The position numbers and the translations under genes are program-made. Below are positions 47,601 to 57,572 of a stretch of DNA of 64,000 nucleotides, in pieces (position 1 is the stretch's first letter; each line of letters begins with the position of its first letter). This DNA comes from Siphonodentalium dalli (lineage: Eukaryota; Mollusca; Scaphopoda; Gadilida; Siphonodentaliidae), in NCBI GenBank assembly GCA_032622095.1, contig CP136068.1, positions 13,681,729 through 13,745,728 on the forward strand. The letters are read 5' to 3'. The notes below the pieces were generated by a model. That model worked only from the letters and a program-made list of their open reading frames with translations, did no database searches and had not been told where the DNA came from.

Positions 47601-48679
47601 TATTTGTTATTATTGCGTCTTAAGTCAAAGATTTCAAACAAATGAATTAAACCTTGCCCCACTCTACTGCAGAAACGGTAGTATTTTACCATGCCCCATT
47701 GGTGTGCTCTTGTTATGAGTTTCTATTTGTGTTTATTTTATAAATATGTAGACCTAAATAAAATGGTAATGAATGTCCTGTTGGTAATTGTAATGGAGCT
47801 GCTGTGAGTGGGAGATACCACCATTTATTGAAGAGAAAGAAGCAGACACTTCATGAACTTAAAGTAAAAATACTGGATATGCGTCAAACCGAAAGTACAA
47901 AATCGTAATAAACTACAAAATGGACTCGTCTTATTGTTTAAACCCAAAAAGAAATGTACACATTCCACCATTTATTAAATTTTTTTTAAAAAGCAGAAAC
48001 TTCATTTATAATAAGTAAAAACGAACCCGAGGTACACAGGTTATATAACCGGACATTAGTGCGTGAAACTGAAAGTACAAAATGACCCGTTTTACACATT
48101 CGGCAAACCTCGTCAGATTCCGTCACCGTTTAGCTTGGCCCCAGATATCATAGGTCGAGGGGTCCAGAATGCCGTCTTACAGTTTAACCCGCAAACGAAA
48201 TGGACACATTCCGTTCACAATGCATACCAGTAATCATTAAACTTAAATCATAAAGTATCCATTACTTAGAAATGTTCATCTATGTTCAACAGCTGCATAC
48301 TTGTGATTATAGGTGTTGTAGACTATATCAACACCCTTTATACATGTGGTTTCACCAGAGTGTGAAAATCAATTAATACTCAGAGGGAACATAAAAAATT
48401 GCCGACGGTACATTCTGTGCATGTTAATGTGTGGGTATTTATGGTACCAGAAATAAGGAAATTCCTGTCATTTGGGGAATGCCTGCAAAATGCACGAAAT
48501 AAAAAAATAAAAAAACAGTTTTTTTGGGGTGCGGGGTTTTGCTGAATCCGGGAGATATTGGGGGGTTATACATATTTGCCATGGCAATCCCGGTGTCTCA
48601 CGGACAATCCTCACTTTTGTTACACATTGTGTCCTACTGAACCTGAGATTTTTAATCTTGGTCATTTATATCTTTTAAG
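47600..48679 (+). other. Intron sequence before Ig exon 2; weak direct repeat
   Basis: GAAAGTACAAAATCGTAA (47890) and GAAAGTACAAAATGACCC (48070) start two diverged copies of about 120 bp, each with a GAAATGKACACATTCC block. No gene. Confidence 0.4.
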
Positions 48680-48991
48680 ATAAACCAAAAAATGATGGAA
48701 TCACTCCTCAATCTCCAAATACAGCAGTTGATTCCACTCTTTTGCTGCAATGTGGTATAAGGTCGACCAGCATGCCTGTTGACCATCTGCCCTCAAAGGT
48801 ATACCACTGGAAGCTCAATGATTCTTTGATCACAGCATCTAACACAGATAGATATACAGTAAGTCAAGACCAGACCCACCTCACAATTCAAACTATACAG
48901 AGAGAAGACAGATTTGCTCATATAGGATGCAGTGCTACAGAGGAACATGGACAGACTTCGGACTGGAAATACCTTGTGCTTGATCCATACT
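48680..48991 (+). CDS. Immunoglobulin-like domain exon 2 of the IgSF gene
   Basis: 312-bp exon between acceptor TATATCTTTTAAG and donor CTGTAAGTTG, phase 1 at both ends, so it joins exon 34692-35042 in frame (VVL-D-KPKNDG). About 104 residues with a complete Ig pattern: STLLLQCGIRS (B-strand Cys), VYHWKLNDSLITA (Trp), RYTVSQDQTHLTIQTIQRED and HIGCSATEEHG (F-strand Cys), ending WKYLVLDPY. Unlike exon 1, both canonical Cys are present. It is a C2/I-type domain. The next exon is not identified within the window. Confidence 0.85.
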
Positions 48992-49690
48992 GTAAGTTGT
49001 CATTTTATGTACAATAATGAATGGAATTGATCATTATACTTCCATATTTTAATATGGAAGTATACTGTTATTCAAATTTTTATTTTTCACTATTATTATT
49101 TATGCTGCTTCTTCTTCTGCGATCTTCTTAATATATTTTGTGACCCTTATGACTCAGAATGTTTAAAAGAATCACCATTGAAATTTTGTAGGTAGGTATA
49201 TTTGCCTTGCCATTAAGTTATATAACTGAATGGAACTTTTCTGTTTTTGCTCTAACTTGCTTTGCAGAGTTATGCCCCATTATAATTTTTGTCATCACTC
49301 ATCAGATCTCCTATAACAAGCCAAGCAGCTGGATTTGGTTCACATAGCCGTATTAACTATCGAAAGTAGGGTTAATCTCGGGAACAGGAATTTCCCAGTT
49401 CCCGGGTCACACACTCATTCCCGTTTCCCTGGAATATGATTTGTATGAACCGGGAACGGGGTGAATTGTAAACACTTGGTTTATCATACATCAGGGGACA
49501 CATTCGGCACATAATTTTGTTTAATTTGTCCTTGCAAAGCGCACAATGCAATATATATGTTATATATCTGCAAATACTACATAAAGTGTGAGTAGAATTG
49601 ACCATCAGCTATCGTCTAATAATACTGGCCCTGGCCTATATAGTCGGTCTCAGAAACACGCTCCGTAGGGAAATGGTGTTCACTTTATAT
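48992..49690. other. No gene recognised
   Basis: A purine-palindrome patch at 49376-49460 (CGGGAACAGG ... CGGGAACGGGG with TTCCCGTTTCCC between) resembles a hAT-type end but no partner was found. A short hairpin, TTCCATATTTTAATATGGAA, at 49040. Confidence 0.4.
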
Positions 49691-50345
49691 TGAGAATGGT
49701 TTCGAGGGTACTTTTCGATGAGGAATTTCATGGTGCCGGCTGATTTTTGAAAAAAGGTGCCCAAGTTAGGGTTTTAGTGGCCTGAACCCCAATTTCGAGT
49801 TTCAGCCCTTTTTTCTCAGATTTCACACCAATAAATAATATTTGTTAGTTCAATTCACTTAAATGTAGTAAGCATACATTAATGCTCATCATATTGCAAC
49901 GAAATTTTTGTAAAAATAACCAAAATTAGGGTTTTAGCAGCCTGAACCCCAATTTTGGGGTTCAGCCCTTATTCCCCAGATTGTATGCCTAAAAACATAT
50001 TTGATTCTCCCCAATAAGTTTAATTTACTATGCAATAATATTGATATTCTTTGTACCATTTTTAAAGATAGTTTTAAGTTCTAAAATCAGGGTTTCAGGG
50101 GCCTGAACCCCAATTTTGTGTTTCAGGGGCCTGAACCCCAATTTTGTGTTTCAAACTTTTTGGTCAAATTTGACATCCTAGATAAATAATTTTTCTGTCT
50201 CTTTCACTTCAATTTAGTAGTTATTATCATTTCTAGTGTTGGTGCTGATAGGATATTGCCCAAATTGTCACAAAATTAGTTTTATGGGTCTGAACCCCCA
50301 TATATTGAGGGTCTGAACCCCAATTTTGATGTTCTGCCCTAAAAA
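49690..50345. repeat. Satellite with GGCCTGAACCCCAATTTTG core
   Basis: Five occurrences of the core (about 49781, 49950, 50100, 50128, 50310), mostly 150-180 bp apart but with one 28-bp direct duplication at 50100-50155. Intervening sequences are AT-rich and diverged (TTCAATTCACTTAAATGTAGT-like). Non-coding. Confidence 0.8.
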
Positions 50346-50676
50346 CCCTAAATTGTGGGCCAGTTTTCCAGAATTGGCACTTTCTTCCAACTTATAATCC
50401 AAGCTACAGCTTCAAATACAGTTAGTATATCCTGTCCCAATTATTTGAACAAATTATATCCATTTAAAACAGTAAATTAACACCCAAAAATGTATAATAA
50501 AGATATAGAAAGCTCATTTTCTTTAAGATATTTGATAAATTGGCTTGTGTAAATCCTCAATACGATAGATAAAACGACTAATCAAGTAATTTCCAATTCA
50601 GGAAACTATGTTCCATTATATCTGCTTATTCCTAATTTTTGTTTAGCATTGTTCCGCTTCCGGTTCCATGTTTTTT

Positions 50677-50743
50677 AGGACGACCAGCTGGGCGCAGCCC
50701 AGCCGCGCATGTGTTGCGTAGCAACATATGCGCTGGTCGTCCT
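50677..50743. other. Three-stem palindromic structure
   Basis: AGGACGACCAGC (50677) pairs with GCTGGTCGTCCT (50732-50743). Enclosed are two further hairpins, TGGGCGCAGCCCA and CGCATGTGTTGCGTAGCAAC followed by ATATGCG. The result would be a perfect three-way junction of 67 nt. It sits just upstream of three YY1-like sites. Confidence 0.7.
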
Positions 50744-50769
50744 TATACTAAGTTCGCTTTCGAACATGG

Positions 50770-50830
50770 GCGCCGCCATCTTGAATTAGGGGCGCCGCCA
50801 TCTTGAATTTGAGGGGCCACCATCTTGAAA
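50770..50830. promoter_or_regulatory. Three YY1-like GCCGCCATCTTG sites in 60 bp
   Basis: GCCGCCATCTTGAA at 50772 and 50793 and GCCACCATCTTGAA at 50816. The motif is the known YY1 site, often at initiation regions. No gene starts immediately beside it, though the TE3 exon 1 ATG lies 1.1 kb downstream. Confidence 0.5.
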
Positions 50831-51880
50831 CGTCATTGCAATAAAATTGAAACTACAAAATGTTACTTTTCATTTAGCTAAAATAGCGGTATTCATTGCG
50901 TGAAGGTATTACATGGTTTATAATTTAAACAATAATCATTACTTAAATCATAAATATTGTCAACCGGACTCGGGTTGCTATGCCATTCGGAAAATGACGG
51001 AAATTACGTAAAAAATAAAACTGCACAAATTCGTTAGCCACATCGCAAAAACAGCATGACCCATCTCGTAAATATCTCAAATGTTTGTCATATCACTAAA
51101 TAAACTTTTCTTTAGTTTAGTAAATTAGTAAAAGCACGTTCACGCTTTACAGTAAACTGTTAGGTGACGTCATATGTTGTATCCAAAGCGACGTCATATT
51201 GGCACGCGCATTTCCCCGCGAAAGTTATTGATGTTTTGCCAACGACATAGCATACTTAAAGCAAATCGCAATGTACTGGGGATCCGAAAGACAGACCGCC
51301 CGACCATTTAAAAAATTAAATAATTAGTAGGTTCTATATAGTAGTCGTACGGTGTGCCAATGAGGCTATAGAAACTTTACTCGACTGGCGGTAAAAGTTA
51401 TAACGACCATCCTTGGGAAGTCATGTGACAAAAAATCCACTGCATATCAGATTATTTATTTTGAAAATATCTCATAAAAATTATCATCCAGAATGGGTTT
51501 CCCAATGGCCGGCCACATGTGGTGGAAACCAAATCGCGTATACGCTATAATGCGTGCAGTTGTAATATAATTTCCAACCCAAATTATGGGAGGGGCGAAC
51601 CATTTGTTCCACTCATTTGAGCCCCAGTTGGAATTTCCAACTCAAGGGTGGGGTACTTAATGTAACTAAAATTTCACCCAAATTGAGAATGGGCCAGTCG
51701 AAAAATAATATATTGCATGATGTAATACGTATACGTCATTTAAATCTTGACATTCATATAAGTCATCACATAGAGTTCTGGATAGTGCACGCCGTCGTCC
51801 TTTTTACATGGATTTCAATGCTATAATTTCTTGTTTTAATTATGGTCAACTTTGAAAAGTTCCAGAAGCACAAATTTTGA
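50830..51880. other. No gene recognised; possible 5' region of TE3
   Basis: Has a GTGACGTCATATGTTG and GCGACGTCATATTGG pair (CRE-like, 51173-51205). No supported frame. Confidence 0.4.
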
Positions 51881-51909
51881 ATACTGATAATCAATCTGGA
51901 GTTACAAAT

Positions 51910-51916
51910 ATGGAAG
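51910..51916 (+). CDS. TE3 exon 1: start codon and seven coding bases
   Basis: ATGGAAG followed by a strong donor GTGAGT. The leftover base joins exon 2 (AT GCT GAT) in phase 1, giving MED then ADKSPVVEDE. The inverted copy at the window's right edge also reaches this intron, which supports its being a real, transposed gene structure. Confidence 0.6.
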
Positions 51917-52271
51917 GTGAGTAAAATATAGCATTGAAACAATCAATTGTTATGTTAATATATATATTGGGAGTGTTTATTTGATGAAATGAGTCCAAAC
52001 AAAATATTGAGATACAATTTGAGCTTTCTTCATAGTATGTGCATGTACATCAACAAGGTCAATGTTAGAGAAATATTTTTCACAAATAATTTTGTGACAT
52101 ATCATGATTTAAGCAAATGTTCATTTTTCTAAACCCTACTCTAACAATTTAAGCGGAGAAAATTTTAATTCAAATGACTATGGCTTACATAACCCTTATC
52201 TGTTGAAAAAAGTATGGAAAGCCATTTCGTTAATGATTAAATTAATTTAGTAATATTTAACTCAAGATTAA

Positions 52272-52399
52272 CTCTTTCAAGATGGGAGCTGCGCAGATGC
52301 ATCATTAAGAACCTTGTGCCAGTGCTTTATCTTATCTATGTGAATTGCCCATACATTGATTGGCACAGGGTTTTCAGGAAGCTCCAGTCATTGAAATGG
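52272..52399. mobile_element. Short TTAA-type MITE in the TE3 intron
   Basis: 128 bp between TTAA (52268) and TTAA (52400); ends CTCTTTCAAGATGGGAGC and complement of CCATTTCAATGACTGGAGC, imperfect. It is present in both inverted copies (see 63517-63649), so it preceded the duplication. Confidence 0.65.
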
Positions 52400-52459
52400 T
52401 TAAGCAAAATTAATAAAATGTTTCCAACTCTAATATTCTGACTATTCTTCTAATTTCAG

Positions 52460-53011
52460 ATGCTGATAAGTCACCAGTGGTGGAAGATGAGAGTCACCAA
52501 GATAGTGCAGGTGTTCAAAGCACTGATGATTACTTACCGGAACCAAAATTCACAGCAACACATGTTGCTCATGGCAGGGTGATGTGCCAGATATGTTTCA
52601 CTGGTTGTGACAAAAAAACAGTAAGAGGGCAGGATTTCAGAAGTTTACTGACAATGACAAATTTGAAAGTTTTGCCGAACAATGGAAGAGTGTTATTCAT
52701 ACAATAAATTTCATGAAATGGTGAATTGGACAGATCCGAGAGAAAAATGGGCTCATAAACAGTTCAAGTCCTCCTTTTTCGAAGAAGCTCACATAAAGTC
52801 ACAACGTAAAATACTATCGCCTCCACAATCATCTCCGAAAGTGAACCAATTCCAGGACAAACTAAATTCAAATGATTCTGTTTCATCATCCATGGTTTGA
52901 CACAGTGCTAGGTGAGTTCTAAAGTACACATCATCATGGAAGAATGAGGAGAAGAAGAGTTGCATTACTAGTATATGTAATAAGGACATATACACCAAAG
53001 GAAGACTAATT
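52460..53011 (+). pseudogene. TE3 exon 2: paired zinc-binding N-terminal region, left arm
   Basis: Acceptor TTCTTCTAATTTCAG. First about 55 residues: ADKSPVVEDESHQDSAGV, DDYLPEPKFTATH, RVMCQICFTGCDK (Cys-x-x-Cys). A length change in a run of A (52614-52620) shifts the frame. The next frame continues FESFAEQWKSVIHTI and, after an in-frame TGA at about 52721, WTDPREKWAHKQFKSSFF (the His of an H-x-x-Cys pair is kept, but the Cys is Phe). A second Cys-x-x-Cys block (seen intact in the other arm as SCIICNKDIYTKG) is interrupted by 52910. Together they look like the C-x-x-C ... H-x-x-x-C, C-x-x-C N-terminus of the transposase-like family in TE1/TE2; the link is inference. Confidence 0.6.
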
Positions 53012-53450
53012 CCTGTACAAACAATTACAATAACACAGAAAGTTGAAACTACAAAGAATTAGTCTTCCTTTGGTGTATATGTCCTTATTACATATAATGC
53101 AACTCTTCTTCTCCTCATTCTTCCATGATGATGTGTACTTTAGAACTCTCCTAGAACTGCGTCGAACTGTGGGTGATGAAACAGAATCATTTGAATTTAG
53201 TTTGTCCTGGATTTGGTTAACTTTCGGAGATGATTGTGGACGCGATAGTATTTTATGTTGTGACTTTATGTGAGCTTCTTTGAAAAAGAAGGACTTGCAC
53301 TGTTTATGAGCCCATTTTTCTCTCAGATCTGTCCAATTCACTATTTCATTAACTTTATTGTATGAATGAATAACACTCTTCCATTGTTCGCCAAAACTTT
53401 CAAATTTGTCATTGTCAGTAATCTTCTGAAATCCTGCCCTCTTACTGTTT
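53006..53450 (-). pseudogene. TE3 exon 2, right-arm inverted copy (distal part)
   Basis: Inverted copy of 52620-53011 across a 43-bp spacer. This copy is better preserved: an open frame from about 53430 contains ITDNDKFESFGEQWKSVIHS, NWTDLREKWAHKQCKSFFF, RRSSRRVLKYTSSWKNEE and KSCIICNKDIYTKGRLIL. The zinc-ligand Cys missing in the left arm is present. The exon is cut at 53450 by the Helentron-like insertion and resumes at 63297. Confidence 0.68.
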
Positions 53451-54226
53451 TTAGCTCAACTTTACTTTGTAAAGTTTGAGCTATTGCCATGGCTTGGTAT
53501 CCGTCGTCCGTGTGTATGTGCATGTGTGTGTGCGTGATGCGTCAACAATTTCCTTTAGCACGAGCTACAGTTCGTACCTTTGGTCCGATTACTATGAAAT
53601 TTGTCATGGATGTTGACATTGACATGTAGATGGGAACGAGTCATTTTGGGGTCATTCGGAAAAAAAACATGGCTGCCATCGGCCATCTTGGATTTCAAAA
53701 TTCAATCCATTAGCACAGGCTACAGGCCGTACTGTTCGTCTTATTGTCATGAAATTGTCATGAATGTTAACAATGACATGTAGATGGGAACGAGTCATTT
53801 TGGGGTAATTCGGCTGAAAAACATGGCCGCCAGCAGCCATCTTTGATTTTACTCTTTGTATGACTAAATCCTTTAGCACGGGCTTCAGGTCGTACCTTTA
53901 GTCTGATCATCATAAAATTTGTCATGGAAGTTAACAATGGTATGTAGATGGGAACGAGTCATTTTGGGGTCATTCCGACAAAAAACATGGCCGCCAGCAG
54001 CCATCTTGGATTTTACTCTTTGTATGACTAAATCCTTTAGCACAGGCTTCAGGTCGTACCTTTAGTCTGATCATCATAAAATTTGTCATGATTGTTAATA
54101 ATGACATGTAGATGGGAACGGGTCATTTTGGGGTCATTCGGCCAAAAAACATGGCCGCCAGCAGCCATCTTGGATTTTACTCTTTGTATGACTAAATCCT
54201 TTATAGTTCGGGAGCCAGGAGGGTTT

Positions 54227-55302
54227 TTAGTCGAGTTTTTTTCCAAAACTCGACTTATAGTTTGATGAGGGACGGTGGGCGGGCGGCGGACTCAACCGTT
54301 TATTGACGGTGTGTGAGTACATATCCATGCACGTAAGCTGCAGACAAAAAATTGGGTTCGTCCGCACATTTATTACAGAGTTATGGCCCTTTGAATTTTC
54401 AGCTCGTTAGCGCGATAACTTCAACAAACGTTATCCGATTTGATTGAAATTTGGTATATAGGTGTCTCCCAAGAATATCTCGGATGAGTTCGAAAACCGG
54501 CCTGGTCCGATAAAATTTTATAGAGTTATGGCCCTTAATTAGTCATTTTTCACGAATTTTCAGCTCGTTAGCGCGATAACTTCAACAAACGTTATCCGAT
54601 TTGATTGAATTTGGTATATAGGTGTCTCCCAAGAATATCTCGGATGAGTTCGAAAACCGGCCTCGTCCGATAAAATTTGATAGAGTTATGGCCCTTAATT
54701 AGTCATTTTTCACGAATTTTCAGCTCGTTAGCGCGATAACTTCAACAAACGTTATCCGATTTGATTGAAATTTGGTCTATAGGTGTCTCCCAAGAATATC
54801 TCGGATGAGTTCGAAAACCGCCCTCGTCCGATAAAATTTGATAGAGTTATGGCCCTTAATTAGTCATTTTTCACCAATTTTCAGCTCGTTAGCGCGATAA
54901 CTTCAACAAACGTTATCCGATTTGATTGAAATTTGGTATATAGGTGTCTCCCAAGAATATCTCAGTCGAGTTCGAAAACCGGCCAGGTCCGATAAAATTT
55001 GATAGAGTTATGGCCCTTAATTAGTCATTTTTCACGAATTTTCAGCTCGTTAGCGCGATAACTTCAACAAACGTTATCCGATTTGATTGAAATTTGGTTT
55101 ATAGGTGTCTCCCAAGAATATCTCGGACGAGTTCGAAAACCAGCCTGGCCCGATAAAATTTGATGGAGTTATGGCCCTTAATTAGTCATTTTTTGATTTT
55201 ACCTATTAATTAGTCTACCGATACTGATGCACACCAATTGGCGGTAGCCACCGGCGGTAAGCCACCGAAAACGAGACACAGCATCTCTGATGCCACCTCT
55301 TG
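54227..55302. mobile_element. Helentron-like element with five 161-bp tandem units, inside TE2's left end
   Basis: Starts TAGTCGAGTTTTTTTCCAAA, with stem ACTCGACT, and ends GATGCCACCTCTTG. Tandem units recur every 160-161 bp (TAGAGTTATGGCCCTTAATT at 54521, 54681, 54842, 55003; diverged at 55164) at about 95% identity. Removing it rejoins GGAGGGTTTT to AATTACACTATCG, exactly as in TE2's right end. Confidence 0.85.
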
Positions 55303-55802
55303 TAATTACACTATCGAGCAAGGAAGGTTTGATGCTCTTGATTTGTTGGCGGTGATAGATCATTACGGAAAACTAATTTCTTAAGTTGCGCATTCCTGGC
55401 ATTTAGGGGCCAGATGGCCCTCCAAAACCCCAAAAATGACTTTTAATTACACTATCGCGCAAGTCCACCATCTTTATATTGAATACTCTACTATGTCCAC
55501 TGATCATAAACACACAACTTAAGACAGCAAATTCCCTGGCGTTTTCAAATAAGAAGAGGTCCATATATAGGTGGTACAAAAAACCCACATATATGTAGTT
55601 CTTTGTGTGATAATATATAGTCATTTAGTAACTCAAGCTTAAAACATGGCATACAGAAGTGAAACATATTCCTGTTTAAAAATAAAAAAAACATTAAACA
55701 CTTTGAACACAAAAGCTTCTTGGAACAATTATGTTTGGTATTAATTGTCAAGATCATAGAACATAAACACGGAAAGCTTCATTAAGCTATTGAGCGCGGC
55801 AT

Positions 55803-57310
55803 CTATTGACAATGAATGTATATATATGGGCCCATTTCGTAATCAGTGTCGGAGTCATCAGCACAACCAGTTACACGTTCATCGTCCGTATCATCGTTGT
55901 CACATTCCGGTTGTTCTGGGATTACTGACTTTGGCAAATGCGGCCCATCAAACCAGATGATCCAATACGACCCATCAGCAAGTTCCCATTCACTGCCAGG
56001 ATCATTGGGCAGACTGTTATCAACCACAGCATGCCACATATTAGCAACATACTTAGCCCTGTAAATTTTCTGAGGCACACCAGACTTGCAAGGCGGAATA
56101 CTATTCCATACAGTCCTTTCAGTTTTGATAACAGTCGGTTTTCATCCTTCGGCCCAAAAGTTTTCTCAAAACTTTGAATCTGTATTCGTTAATTGGGATG
56201 GGTTTGCGGGAACCATATAACGTACATGTATACTCTTCAAGCTTCTCGTACGTTTCGTCTGAAACAGATCCTGAGACCAAGTCTGCAAATGCTTCAGGAT
56301 ATCGATCGTCGCGATCTACAGAGAAGCAAAAGGGCGTTTCTTGCCCTTCCGAGCAAAATCGGCCGTATAATCGCACCCGATGTAGACGTGAAATGCTAGC
56401 AGCGCATAACAGATGGTTTCCCCTATTTCCTCAGACACAGCTGAAACGTTCAATTAGCGTCTGTTACCATGTCCAGTTGTGCCAACGTCCATCCAGATAA
56501 CAGATTTAAATGTATGTATGTGATGCAATAGAATTACGAGTAAATCTGTGTCCGCAGCTCGTACTACGATGTTTATACCAACGGTAATTCATGACCAATA
56601 TCCACCATGTGTAGACAAACCCTTGTGTCTGCCTCAGGATGATCACAATACAGACTTTCATGGTCTGCTTCTCGACACTGCCATCGACAACAACAAACTT
56701 CACACACTCTTCGTCAAAGCCAAGGTACACTTCCCTGTCGACCAAGACATGTGTGTGGTGTGAAGAAGACCAATCTTTGGCAAAAAATCGAGGCAGCTGC
56801 TTTTTGAAAGATCTAGATTTCAATGCTTTAGACGCATATTTAGGGATCAACTGCTCAGGACCGGTTATCATGTATGTGACCTGCTCAGCACCTCTGCATT
56901 CTCGTTCACAGTCCTGGGTGGAAGTTCCACGTATGCATGTGTCGAACACCACGTCCATTCGCTTGGACGTTAGGTTTAATAGCTTGTGAAGCACGACATG
57001 GGAGAGTCCACCATATGTCTGGGTAAAGCCGGCGGTAGGCAGTGCAGCAGGAAATTGCCATCGATGATGGCAGATAGAGCGTGGTACCGATGTCAATGGG
57101 GATTGAAGAAGGAATTCTATGTCATCTTCACGTTTAGTTGCAAGGGTTGCTAGTCTTCCCAGCATATCCCTCGTGTGGCGGAGCTCTTTAACAACAATTT
57201 TTCGCGCCCTTGTTTGAGAAGGTTTTCAGTTTATTTCTGGAGATGGGCCTCTCAAAGCGATCTGGATCATCTGTACATTCCTTCACTAAATCGTGCTGGA
57301 GTGTGACAAA
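55803..57310 (-). pseudogene. TE2 transposase-like protein, left-arm copy
   Basis: Reading leftward: HDLVKECTDDPDRFERPISR (about 57250-57290); TRDMLGRLATLATKRED and FLLQSPLTSVPRSI (57090-57170); then a jump over sequence kept in the right arm; STQDCERECRGAEQVTYM, ITGPEQLIPKYASKAL and FFAKDWSSSHHTHVLVDREV (56700-56930); NIVVRAADTDLLV (56538-56577); FHVYIGCDYTADFARKGKK (56337-56395); ETYEKLEEYTCTLYG (56220-56265); QKIYRAKYVANMW and ADGSYWIIWFDG (55940-56075); acidic C-terminus. At least five frame changes. The GCDY motif recalls the GCDY/GSDY of FEN1/XPG nucleases. Confidence 0.78.
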
Positions 57311-57572
57311 GGGAAGTAGAGCCGCATTTATCAGTGCTGCATTTGAACTATGTGGACTACATACAACTATATGATGTCCGAGCTGAACTGACTGACAGTA
57401 GGATTGATCGTGACAATGGTGACCCCAACAAGCTTCTCATCTGTATACAGGCTAACGCATATCCGTTTACTCTGGAAACAGACGCCCTCTTGAACGTACA
57501 GGCCAATGTGCCAGTACTGAAATTAGCGATTCCTTATTAACAATAAAGAAAGTTGGCAAACAGAAGCACGAC
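57205..57572. other. Unique centre between the TE2 arms
   Basis: The arms stop matching here. The left edge still codes (on -) for the protein part before TRDMLG. The right edge has an ORF-like piece with IPY ending before GKQKHDDLT. Here the two divergent gene copies meet. Confidence 0.55.

Larger units (their letters stand above)
35043..48679 (+). other. 13.6-kb intron of the Ig gene
   Basis: Begins GTATGT and ends TATATCTTTTAAG. Exon phases on both sides match (1 and 1) and the joined codon is in frame, supporting a single intron. It is filled with elements annotated separately (foldback, two hAT, satellite arrays, TTAA element). Coordinates 35360-36369, 37640-37990, 39660-41020 and 41300-41910 hold no recognised gene. 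Confidence 0.6.

Noticed and set aside
49376-49460. hAT-type end (CGGGAACGGGAA-like)
   Set aside because: No inverted partner or 8-bp duplication found.
52460-52640. Third exon of the Ig gene (phase also compatible)
   Set aside because: Exon 1 with ATGGAAG and a strong donor at 51916 joins it equally well, and the whole unit is duplicated at 63297-64000, which fits a transposon-like gene rather than the Ig gene.
54521-55200. CRISPR-like or tRNA-array regular repeats
   Set aside because: Contiguous 161-bp units without unique spacers; eukaryotic satellite.
56548-56989. Open frames on + in TE2's left arm
   Set aside because: Antisense shadows of the better supported - strand gene with DTD and GCDY motifs.
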